NCBI GenBank assembly: GCA_019096065.1
Contig: JAGUCH010000009.1
Coordinates: forward strand, 4,536,001 to 4,600,000
Origin: Paracyclopina nana
Taxonomy: Eukaryota > Arthropoda > Copepoda > Cyclopoida > Cyclopettidae
DNA length: 64,000 bases
Direction: 5' to 3'
Notes under the pieces: model-generated
The model's database searches: none
The model's input: only the letters and a program-made list of their open reading frames with translations
Told to the model about the DNA's origin: nothing
Shown: one piece after another, positions 1 through 9,495 of the stretch
Layout: every line of letters starts with the position of its first letter
How positions within the stretch are numbered: position 1 is the first letter of the stretch
Translations under genes and position numbers: made by a program

Positions 1-16
1 AATATGAGAACGCCCT
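1..16. mobile_element. Right end of a 160-bp palindromic MITE, cut by the window edge
   Basis: The first 16 bases equal the terminal inverted repeat seen at 31,586-31,745 and 44,739-44,898 (ending AATATGAGAACGCCCT). Only this end lies in the window. Confidence 0.6.
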
Positions 17-293
17 AGAGAGAGAGAACAGAGAACCACTAGCGACACCAAATAACGCTCGTGGCAGTTTACCGAACCACATTTGTCTTGACTCCTTTTA
101 GAATTAAGGACATTTACAGATGCGGTACATTATTTAGGGCAAAAAGCCATAATTTCATTAGCGGATTTTAGGGCTCCGATCTGCCACGGCTTGGTGAAAT
201 GAAAAGTGACTGGTTCTCTGGTAAGAGGTGCAATATTTCATGGTTCTCCCTGGTTCCCTAAACTACTTGTAGTTTATTAGATACCTATTTTTA

Positions 294-616
294 AGGCCGC
301 CCTCATATTGCCAGAAATAGCCAAGGGAAGGTAAAATACTAGAGCAAACGCTCAACATTTTAAGTAAAGCAGCTACTTTTGTTAATGTTGAGCGAAATTA
401 GGCGAGGCAAACCAGTTATTTCGCTCAACAGATGCAGCCACTTTGCTTCAAATGTTGAGCGTTTGCCTAGCCTTTTTTTGCCTTAGCTTAGGGTTCTTGA
501 TATTCCTACGCGACTTCCGTTTTACTACGTTATTACGTAGCACTACGAAGTCGTGGAGGAATTATCTAGAACCCTACCTTAGCTTAGCTTTTTCTGGCAA
601 TTATACGAGAACGGCT
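294..616. mobile_element. Foldback MITE with a second hairpin nested inside
   Basis: The ends are inverted copies of each other, built around GCCGTTCTCGTATTGCCAG with several changes, followed by matching AGC-AAG stretches. Inner matching segments carry the AAACGCTCAACATTT word in both orientations (about 350 and 455). Within the right arm, 492-573 is itself an imperfect hairpin (GGTTCT ... AGAACC), bordered by the direct repeat CCTTAGCTTAG at 481-491 and 577-587. A one-armed relative lies at 6,611-6,700. No coding capacity is seen. Confidence 0.65.
492..573. repeat. Nested 82-bp hairpin inside the foldback element
   Basis: The two halves of this segment pair with a few mismatches (GGTTCT, GACTTC and their complements). 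The 11-bp direct repeat on both sides (481-491, 577-587) suggests insertion of one short palindrome into another, although the repeat could also be internal to the host element. Confidence 0.5.
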
Positions 617-1145
617 TTCAGCATGCATATTTCACATTGTAGTGCGGTAAACAAGTCCGGTCGAGCTGAGCGCGTGAACTTGCTGTGACCCGAAAATGTT
701 GGGGTAAGTCTCGTAACGATGTTGATTTTCGATGTTGGAACCGTGCTCACCAATTTTCTGTTAAATGCCTATTTCATATTGCTCTTTAACAAAATTGCTC
801 GTTAGCATTTGATTACCCAGCATAAATTGATAATACTTGTTTAGGCTTTTGAAAAAAAATTCCAAACAAAGACCAGGGTATGTAGCATAAAGGTTGGCAT
901 AGAAACCATGCAGTGATACTGAGCCAGCCATTAATTGTTCTTCAATGAAGATCAGCGCTGTTTGTTATCGATGGGAATGAAATTGCCATGCAAGCATGAT
1001 AATTAGCTACATTCAAATATAGGCATCTTTTGAATCTCTGATAATCTAGTATAAACTGCTTGGCCTGTTCTTCACGTAAGCCCCAAATTCCTGAAGAAAA
1101 GGCTCGAAAAAACACCTTACCCATGTTCATGCTAAGATGTAATAT

Positions 1146-1336
1146 CTATTTATATATGTAAACAATTTATAAAACAAGCTAATAAAACAGCTGAGCAAAT
1201 TTTGTAAAGTAAAAATCGAGTGGCAACTTTGCGGGCTCGAGCTTGCGAGAGCCAAGTAATGCTATGAGATTTTTACTTTACAAAATGAGCTCATATATTT
1301 TATAAGCATGTTTTGTAATTTGTTTACATATATATA
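1146..1336. mobile_element. AT-rich foldback element
   Basis: The outer arms match as TATATATGTAAACAA (left) and its complement (right). The inner arms match as ATTTTGTAAAGTAAAAATC at about 1,198-1,216 and its complement at 1,268-1,286. The arms are interrupted by small unpaired segments. This is a MITE-like palindrome without an open frame and is a different family from the GTTCTCATATT elements. Confidence 0.55.
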
Positions 1337-1339
1337 CGA

Positions 1340-1919
1340 TTTTATATGATGGAAAGTAATTTTCAAATGTTAATGAAGTTACCAGACCAGGCAATCTTGA
1401 CTTAGCATTTGATGCATTAGTTTGAGGTCTTGGGTTGAGAGGCCTTCAGTAGTGCAAGAGTAGCTGAAAGTGTTAATGAATCACTTAAAAAGTGTGCATT
1501 TTGAATTTGGCACTTTTTGAAGCTAAAAGATGTGTTAGATCAAGTTTTGTCTGGTATCTCTGACAGAGACTCTACTCCTCTGCTGAACTTAGCTCAGCTT
1601 AGATGAAGAATAAAAAGGAATTCTAACAACAATTTTTTCTATCTGTATTGGTAGCTCAGTCAGTAGAGCGTCGGATTTCTAATCTAGATGATCAGGGTTC
1701 AAATCCCCATGCATTTTTTCTCCTTTTTTCTGCAATGGGATTTACTTCTTGGACAATATCTGGTCAAACAGAGTAGCAACACACCTTATAAAATACTTTA
1801 TAATGTGTGTCACTTGATAAAGTATAACGTCAGAGCCTTTATATATGTGTAGTTATATGAACTGAGACGAATTGGAAAACTGAATTATACATGCGAAAAT
1901 TACTTTCCATCATATAAAA
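1340..1919. mobile_element. Segment bounded by a perfect 25-bp inverted repeat
   Basis: Positions 1,340-1,364 and 1,895-1,919 are exact reverse complements (core ATGATGGAAAGTAATTTTC). The 530 bp between them carry the tRNA-like sequence at 1,645-1,717 and no convincing gene. It could be a non-autonomous DNA element that captured, or formed around, a tRNA-like sequence. It abuts the foldback element ending at 1,336. Confidence 0.45.
1645..1717 (+). pseudogene. tRNA-like sequence, probably tRNA pseudogene or SINE head
   Basis: The sequence has a good A box (TAGCTCAGTCAGTAGAGC) with a GCTC/GAGC D stem and a perfect B-box-like GGTTCAAATCC. In the standard register the anticodon loop TTTCTAA reads anticodon TCT (Arg). 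The anticodon stem, T stem and above all the acceptor stem pair poorly, so a functional tRNA is unlikely. Internal Pol III promoter elements remain, as in tRNA-derived SINEs. Confidence 0.5.
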
Positions 1920-2068
1920 GGTATTTCATTGCCTATAAACATTAAGAAGGCCAGTTGAGAGGGGAAAGTGCCAATGAAATCATAAAGCCATCAGTTTTGT
2001 TCATTTTGCTAGGATAATTTATTTTCATTGAGCCTGCTCATCAACATTGGGGTGGTATTACTAAAGAG

Positions 2069-3574
2069 TTAATTCATGATCATTCTGCACAACTTCTTGA
2101 TGACGGGTTGGTCCACGGTTTGAGGCAGAATTCTGTCCGGAGAGCAAGATTGCCTTGGTTGCATTTGGCAGTTGACGTCTTCCACCAATTTGGGCATGAG
2201 TTTATTGACAGTGTTGCAAATTTCCTTCTTCTCTAGGTTGCATTCCGAAACGGGCACGGATCGGATCAGCTGAATATTCAATTAGATCAGAATTGCTATT
2301 AGCAGTATTTACAATTCCTTACCGTTTTGTCTATGTCATTGCACACTTCCTTCATTTCCTGGTTGCCACAAGCTGCTGGTGAGCAAAACTCCTGCTCAAC
2401 GTCCCTGCATTTGGTAGTAGGGAAAACTTTTAGGGTCACAACTTCCTCCACTGAGCAGTTCTGAAAATAGAAATTAGGCCAATTGCATATGGTGTTTTTT
2501 TTTAGGGCCAACCTTTTGTGGGACAAAAATGCAAGTGCTCTCATCATCATCATTTTGGCACATTTTCATGGAGACTTCAGTGCAGGTAGGCTTGGACTCG
2601 GTCACATTCTTCTCCACATACTCGGTGGAGCAGATGGTCTCATTGAGAGTTTGGCACACTGGAGGAAGCTCAGCTTGTTCAGCCTCAGTGAGATGGCAGT
2701 TGGTGTAAGGCCTCTTGATGCATTCCCTCACTTTGAGGACATAAGGCTCGTCTCTGTACTTGATTTGGCACTCCTTCACATAATTGTCATGGCATTGGGT
2801 CATGGGCTGGGGCACAAAGTCAATTTTGTGGGTCTGGAGAGTATTCAAAAGATTTGAGTGAGACTAGTTAATATCCCGTTCATTTGCAAAGTTGCTATTT
2901 GGAATGTAAAAAATTGTCATAAGGCAACGGAGCTTTGCTATCAAATCACTTAAGAATGGCTTCTCAACTAGTTGAACCAGGAATCGACTTAACAAATTTA
3001 AGGCAAAATTCCGAATTTTGATTTTTGATTATTTTAGCTGTATCTTATTTGTATTAACTCTGCAATATTTAAGCCACGTGAGATTTGCTTACCTTGAAGC
3101 AGAATTCAGCTGCTTTTTCATAGCAAGTCACTTGATCAGTGTAAGTGACTGCCTTGGTGTGGAAGACCTCTAAAGAGCAGTTGAAGCCTGGTGGATCCTC
3201 GTGCTGGTCTTGAGCATCAATCAAGATGCTGTTTGACTCCTCAGCTGTCAAAGCTCTATTGATATTGGAGATGATTTCCAAAAGCTCATCAGTGGACCTC
3301 TTCACTTCTTCAGCAGACCTCAACTCTTGGACCACAGGCTCCAAACCTCTGGTTTCAGTTCTTCCTGGGATCTACAAAAAGTAGCATAAAAGTGTGGTGC
3401 TTTTCTTTCTTAAAAAAGGCTTTTTACCACTTCATTCCCTAGATTCTCAATGTCCAAAGGTCTTCCTCGCCTGGCTTCCACCAAAACAAGGAAGAGCCCA
3501 AAAAGTGCCTGGAAAATTATATTCTATAGCTAGGGTAGGATAGATTCACTTTTAGTTACCACTGCAGTTTTCAT
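2069..3574 (-). CDS. Secreted cysteine-rich protein, about 344 aa, six exons
   Basis: Exons (minus strand): 3574-3560, 3508-3428, 3371-3093, 2833-2513, 2460-2323, 2269-2069, all joined in phase 0. The start MKTAV plus exon 2 forms a signal peptide (MKTAVALFGLFLVLVEARRG). The rest is soluble, with regularly spaced cysteines in C-x(5-12)-C pairs and repeated Tyr/Thr-rich spacers, such as the stretch CHDNYVKECQIKYRDEPYV. This resembles Cys-rich secreted proteins of crustaceans, but I cannot name the family or a function. The exon 4 donor is GTTGGC, weak but the only in-phase choice. The promoter is TATA plus initiator with a 21-nt 5' UTR. It is transcribed divergently from the MACPF gene. Confidence 0.8.
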
Positions 3575-3592
3575 GATGATATCTTGGCATGA

Positions 3593-3630
3593 ACTGATGC
3601 TGGTTCGTCATTCTTGGGTGCCTTTTATAG
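3593..3630 (-). promoter_or_regulatory. TATA box plus initiator of the Cys-rich gene
   Basis: On the minus strand CTATAAAAGG lies at 3,630-3,621 and ATCAGT at 3,598-3,593. The A of TCAGT (3,595) is 34 bases from the first T of TATAAAA, close to the usual spacing, and 21 bases from the ATG. TCAGT is the typical arthropod initiator. Confidence 0.75.
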
Positions 3631-3900
3631 TTTGGCACCAATTAAAAGGGCTGTCAAGTGTCAAAATCCAAAGCAACGATCCAAGAAATCGCTTAAAAAG
3701 CTTTTTCCTACTGCTTTGCATAACTTTCTCTCCCTTAACAAGGTGACTTAACTACTCGTCGTCATCTTTTGTGCACTTTTTAGCATGAGCAAATTAAATG
3801 AAAAGATTGAATCTTGATGGATGCACCTGATATCCTTTTCAAACTGGTTAATTTTCTGTGCATGTCTCTGATTAAAAAAAATGACCAAGATCCAAATTAA

Positions 3901-4122
3901 GGCCCTGTTCACCTGCATTATTATTAGCGAAATAACGGGCAATATTATGCTGATATTTGCAGATATATGGTATTTGTAAAATCATTTTTCAGATTTTGAC
4001 TTTGAAATATGTCTATTGGTACCAAAAGCCACCCTACACCAATATAAAAATGCTCAGTTTGTCAGTATTTCTCTCCGATATTTTGCCAAAATATCCGCCA
4101 TAATAAGCAGGTGAACAGGCCC
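3901..4122. mobile_element. 222-bp MITE with TAA target duplication
   Basis: The ends are GGCCCTGTTCACCTGC and the complement of GGCCTGTTCACCTGC. TAA is present on both flanks (3,898-3,900 and 4,123-4,125). A 3-bp TWA duplication and GGSCNTGTT-type ends fit the PIF/Harbinger superfamily. A diverged relative lies at 14,721-14,932 and shares the internal TTGGTACCAAAAGCC segment. Confidence 0.65.
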
Positions 4123-4125
4123 TAA

Positions 4126-5150
4126 ATGAGTCTTCACTTATTAATCTATTGAATCTAGGCCACCTTTTATTCATAGAGTGAGTTGCAATTTCTCTTTGGA
4201 TAGCTAAATGGTGGACTCAAGCATTTTTGATATTGAAGTGCTAACTTGTCAAGATTTTCTCCTCGGGTATTTACATTGAGGTTCTATTGGTACACACCAA
4301 TGACACCCATAACCTACTTTTCAAATGCTTATTCAAGCATTCTTCAAAGAATTTACCAGTTTAATCATCTGATATCAATTGATACTCAACAAAGGGATTT
4401 AGGTCAGGTCTCTTAAAAATGGCCAGAGGCAGACAAAAAAAATTGGAGATACCCAAAAACATTAAGCATATTTTGGCTCTCCTTCTTTTTTGCCTCCGGG
4501 AAATCCTATAATCAACTAGTAAAGTTCAGGGCTTAATTAACCATTATTGTAATGATTCTCACGGCACTGTTGTGGCGTTCAGAGATCAAAGAGAAATCTC
4601 AGACAGAGAGGAAAAACTTGGTGAACAATGCTACAATGGCACCAACAAAGACAAGAAGAGATTGACCTAAAAACAGAGTAGCTTCAGCTGATTTAAATTG
4701 GGCTTTTTTGCTATCAAACTTTCATTTTGACTGAAAAAATATAGGCTTGTTTCATACCTTTTTTGAAAGGGAACAAATCTTTGCTCAACATTATTTTTGC
4801 TTGAAATTATTTGGCAAAAGTTCCATTTACGAATTTCATGCATATGTTTCTCTTGCTCTTGAAAAATAAACAATATTGAGAGTGAAATTATCCAGAGAAA
4901 TTAATAGGAATAATTCTTTTTCCCACTAGCTGCATGATATATTTTTCTTCTACTATACCTACTATTCCGCTGTTAATAAAAACGTCAACAATGGCTTAGG
5001 GCATGCCATCAGCGAAAGTGGTTTGGATCTGGACGCACAGAGTGGGAAGAGTCCGGTGAAAAAGCTATTTGGCTCTGGACTCCAAAGAGGGCAAATTGTC
5101 CCAGTGTGCACTCGCGCTTTCAATGTCTTTTAGCGTAGCTCTGTGTGTCG
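4126..5150. other. AT-rich intergenic stretch between divergent genes
   Basis: No open frame with splice support, repeat or RNA gene is seen. The right end (about 5,020-5,160) leads into the proposed first exon of the MACPF gene and holds an initiator TCAGT at 5,160-5,164 without a TATA box. Confidence 0.4.
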
Positions 5151-5211
5151 CTTACTTGCTCAGTTGGTTGTTGAACGGGTGCAACATCGGGTCATTCAAG
5201 CGCTGACATTT

Positions 5212-8200
5212 ATGAAGTGACATGGAAACAAGGCCTTAAAGGCCATTTGAAAATGTAAGTGATACCAATTCACAAAATACATGATTATTCAGAGATATTT
5301 TTTTCCCTGAAAAAAAATTCCTCAAAATCATTATTTTTAGAGCAGTTTTTGCATTTTCTGCCAAATTGGCTCGTTGTGTTGTGGCCTAATGTAAAAGTCC
5401 AGTTACGATTCCAGTTTTGAGGTGAAGCCCATTTTCTTCTTGGCTCCTAAAGAAACTGCAACACCGCGTGGATTAACGCAGAAATGCATCATATTGTTTC
5501 TTTTTCCTGTTCTTGGCAATTTTCCGCCAATAAAAAGTTTCTAACCACTTTGTAGTGCAAGCAAAAAATTAAAAACACATAAAGCAGCTTGTTGCATGCA
5601 TGGCTTCCCTTTTATGGCTACTGAGAAGTTTTCTTCTATAATCAATCATTCTGGCTAATTTTCTCATCTGAAAAAAGGAACAATTATTTTTTTGCTGAGA
5701 AATGACCCTAATTCTTCATAGCAAAAAATATAGTGTGAGAAAAATACTCCAGTGACTTCAACGCGCGGCAACATTGATATTTCAGGCCTGGCCTTTTGTG
5801 CATCCTGTTCTTGGCCTTTTTCCCTGCAAAGGCCATTTGCTCACTAAAAACCTCATGTGAGAGCTCAGATTCAGAGTGTGGTGCCACTTGGTCCCCTGTG
5901 GACAACTTGGAAGCTGCTTTGGTAGGCTATGAGCTGCCCACTGGCAACCCATTTGCCTCCAATTTCATTGAAGATCCAGGATTAAGGAAGCAAATATTCC
6001 AATTGGTCCAGCCCACTGTAGATGACAATGACAGCCCCAATGGGTACAAACTTGAGCCTGGCATCAGCATCAGAGAGTACCACATGTGTGATGACCAGTT
6101 CAAGACGAAAATTGCCACAAGTATTGCAGGCTACAAAAAGGTAGGGCGAAAGGTGTGAAGGAAAACTCCATTTCGCATGCACATTTTGCCTGGGAGCCTT
6201 CAAAAATGACCGTGGTGAATTTCTAACTTTCACAATTGAGACGAAGAAGAAGTGAAGTGTTTTCTTGTGTGCAAAACACTTTTCTCAAAATCCACTTTAT
6301 TTTGTCTTATCTCAGGCCTAGTTCACCTGGTCATTTCTAAAGGTGAATTGTGGCCATTTATTAAAAATAATTTACGTGACCCTCTGCGATTTTGTCAAGC
6401 TTTTTTATTTTGCTAGAATTGGCTTTTTTTGGGAATTTATGATACTTACGAATAAAGTATACGCATTTTAGAGAACTGAGCCCTTAATCATGGCAAAAAT
6501 GAGCATAAGATCAGGTCCTAAGTTAATTAAGCGTTGGGAAACTGCCAGCATTTATGGACGTTTACACACTTGGCTGACTTCAGATTTCATACCTGGTCTC
6601 ATTTACCCATGAAATAAGGCCGTTCTCGTATTGCCGGAAAAAGCTAAGCCAAGGTAAAAATAGCGAAACAATCGCTCAACATTTACAGCAAAGCAGCTGA
6701 GAACCGGGCTTAAGCCAAAAACATTATTTTGGATAGGGCCAGAGTAGTTTAGAAGTCTGATTAAAATACTCTTTCTAATGCTATTATAGAATGATTCATT
6801 AGGAAAGAAAGCACCATGGGCCACTTGGGGCCAAGATGATCTTTGGTAAAAGGTGAAAATGTGCAGGACGAAGTCTAATCAAATCTGTGGAATTTTCTTT
6901 GAGTTCACATGTATGGATTCAAAAAATCCCCAAGAACCCATAAAAAAGCCAGAATAAGCAAAAGTTGGGAAAAGGCTGGTAACTTTCAGGCATGTGATGT
7001 GATGCGAGCTTACGTTTGAGCTCACTCTCACACTGGTTTATCCACCTAATCCAGTTCTTGAATTTGAATTTCGCGCTCTTTTTTGTAGTTGCGCAACTGG
7101 AGCGCTCCCTAGCGGAGGACGATATAACGACTATTGTTCTCGATTTGTAGAGTTAATATGCAGGATTGCTCGATAGAGTTATCACTGCCAGGGGCCAACA
7201 TTTTTGAAAGGGGAAGCGTCCTCATGAGCAAACCTTCCATGATGGGCATTTTTAATGGCAAATACGTCTGTGTTAATCCCAAATACGTCTAGGTGCAAAA
7301 GTGTTGGGGGCAAAAGTCTTTAGAGGCAAAATTCATATGGGGAGCAAATTGGTCTAGGGAAAAGGCACACAAACCCTCAAATCTAATGTAAACCGAAATA
7401 TCAATTGGCCTTTTTTAAAAGACTTAGCCAGAATAGCAATAGCTGTAAGTGCTTATAAAATGCTTTTAAAGTGCATTCTTGTGAAAATTTCACATTAAGC
7501 TCACTTTTATAAATGTCTTTTAATGGAGAAACTTCCAAAAAAATTTCAAAAGTGCCCCAAATTAATAATTTCTTCCCTTTTTAGATTGCCATTAGCTCCT
7601 CGCTAACTGGTTCAGGCTATGAGGTTGGCATTGAAGCAGAAGAAGGCGACTACGAGGGGGCGCTGCCAACGCTCAATGCAATAGCTTGGGAAAACTCGGA
7701 CGATGTCAAAATGATTGGTGATTTTTTCGCAACCTCAAAAGGTGCACTCGCGATCTCAGAAGCTCAATGCATCACTCACAAGGTAAACCTTACATTTCCC
7801 TTGCATTTTTTACATCAGATTTTGTTAGAACCAAAAAAATGGGTGAAAGTTGACAATTTTTATCCCTCAAAATTTCACTGAAACCTGCCACATGTGAAAT
7901 GATTTTAAATTAATTTCAGATGGATATCAGCCAATTTTTGACGCCGTCATTTCACCCCTCATTTGTGGAAGTGTTGACAATTTTGGCGGCCCAAGACACA
8001 GAAATGAAGCAAGAGCGCGCTTTCAAGCGATTTGTGCGTGATTATGGCACACACTACATCTCGTCCGCGTTTTTGGGCGCCAAGATGAGCGCACTGACGC
8101 ATTTCAGCGCCTTTGAAAGGCTCAAGCTTGGTAAACAAAATGTGCTGAGCTGCAGCGCTCAGCAAGCTTGGAGCTTGTTCAAGCTCAAAAATCCAGACTC

Positions 8201-9328
8201 AGAGAAGAACTCATCCCAATGCTGGTCAGACGGGGATGTCAACCAGGTGAATAACAAGGTCGTGAGATCCAGACTGGTTAATTTCGGCTCCAAGCCGAAA
8301 ACTGAAGAGTTTTCCTCTTGGTCTGAAGAGGACAACATCTCTCCGATTCCAATCAAGTTTGAGCTCACGCCAATTGTCAACCTGATGACAATTCCAAGTC
8401 TGGATGAGAGGTACAACGTGTCTTCAGCTGCCATTTTAAAGTGGTTCCTCCCACTTTACTTCAAATATTGCAAAGTCATGAAGCTTGAATGCTTCCCAAG
8501 GAAAGGCTGTGGCCTTGATGATACTTGTGGCCTTGAAGAGACCTGTGTAAGAGAAAGGTTGCATCCTCAAGGATTTCGTTGCTTAGGTGAGATGGGGTTG
8601 CGTGAGTAGCATCAAAATGTTGCGAAAAGTAATTGTTTTTCTCACCAGTTTTATCATGGGCTGATGTGCCAAATTGGCCCCAGATGACCTCCAAAGTGGA
8701 AGAGGATACCACAGATGACCCCACCAGCAGATCAGACAATGCTGGTCTTGATGCTCAACCTGCCAATGTCACATGGTTCAGAAGCATGGATAGAGATAAC
8801 ACCGGAGCTTTGAGCATGACAGAGCTTTTAGCACACCATGGGACAAACAATTGGTTCAACCAAAGGTTCAGAACTGCAATTGACAGGTTAATCAGCGAGG
8901 CTGACCGTAACAATGATCGAGTCATTGATATGAATGAATACCTAAGGTAATTTTTGCTTCAGGTTCTCTTAATCTTACTAAAGAAGCGGAACATTTTTCA
9001 TTGATAATCACGCAACCTTTAACTGATTTTCAGGCTGCATGAAAAACATCCTTGGTATTCAGAGCAATTGGCTTTCCTGTTGGTCAATACGGACAATAAT
9101 GGCTACTTGACCAAGGAAGAACTGCTTGAAGCTAGCAAAGTGTCTGACGACATCACAGCTCTGAATTTCAGCCAGAAGCAACTTGAAAATTTGGTCGATG
9201 GTCTCATAGGCATTGGAGACAAGAATGGAGACAAAAGGCTCAGCTTTGACGAGTATGTTCACATGTCCAATGATGTCTTTGTGGACAACTTTGCCCCCAT
9301 GAATTTGAAACGAGTTCTCAGGATTTGA
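5212..9328 (+). CDS. Secreted MACPF-domain protein with four EF-hands, about 605 aa
   Basis: Proposed exons: 5212-5216, 5786-6140, 7585-7782, 7920-8586, 8649-8946, 9034-9328. The tiny first exon (ATGAA, donor GTGACA) is inferred: it joins in phase to give the signal peptide MKPGLLCILFLAFFPAKA, which no in-frame ATG inside 5786-6140 can supply. Residues about 25-380 form a MACPF domain with the signature YGTHYISSAFLGA at 228-240. A short Cys-rich, EGF-like segment follows (about 388-408). Then come four complete EF-hand loops at 456-467, 494-505, 526-537 and 570-581, each with acidic residues at positions 1 or 3 and 12. MACPF proteins insert into membranes as oligomeric pores in immunity, venom and egg defence. 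The reading frame is whole. Poly(A) signal at 9,354-9,359. It converges on the tetraspanin gene. Confidence 0.85.
6611..6700. mobile_element. One-armed copy of the GTTCTCGTATTG foldback family
   Basis: GGCCGTTCTCGTATTGCCGG, AAAGCTAAGCCAAGG and the CGCTCAACATTTA word follow the order of the left arm of the 294-616 element. No right arm is recognisable. It lies in the second intron of the MACPF gene. Confidence 0.55.
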
Positions 9329-9353
9329 AGAGTTACATATGCAGGAAAAATTC

Positions 9354-9359
9354 AATAAA
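9354..9359 (+). terminator. Poly(A) signal AATAAA of the MACPF gene
   Basis: AATAAA lies 26 bases after the stop codon. The opposing tetraspanin signal is at 9,434-9,439, so the two 3' ends are under 100 bp apart. Confidence 0.7.
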
Positions 9360-9433
9360 TTGGCTGTGAAAGTCACACAACTCAAAAACTAACAAATAGT
9401 ATGGCGCTGTCTCATATATGTAGTAACTAACAA

Positions 9434-9439
9434 TTTATT
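9434..9439 (-). terminator. Poly(A) signal of the tetraspanin gene
   Basis: TTTATT on the plus strand is AATAAA on the minus strand, 57 bases beyond the tetraspanin stop codon. Confidence 0.6.
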
Positions 9440-9495
9440 TGATGTGATCTTTGAAATACAGAATATAGAAGCAATTTACATAAATGTGAGTTGAT

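Noticed and set aside
1645-1717. Functional tRNA-Arg(TCT)
   Set aside because: The acceptor, T and anticodon stems pair too poorly for a working tRNA.
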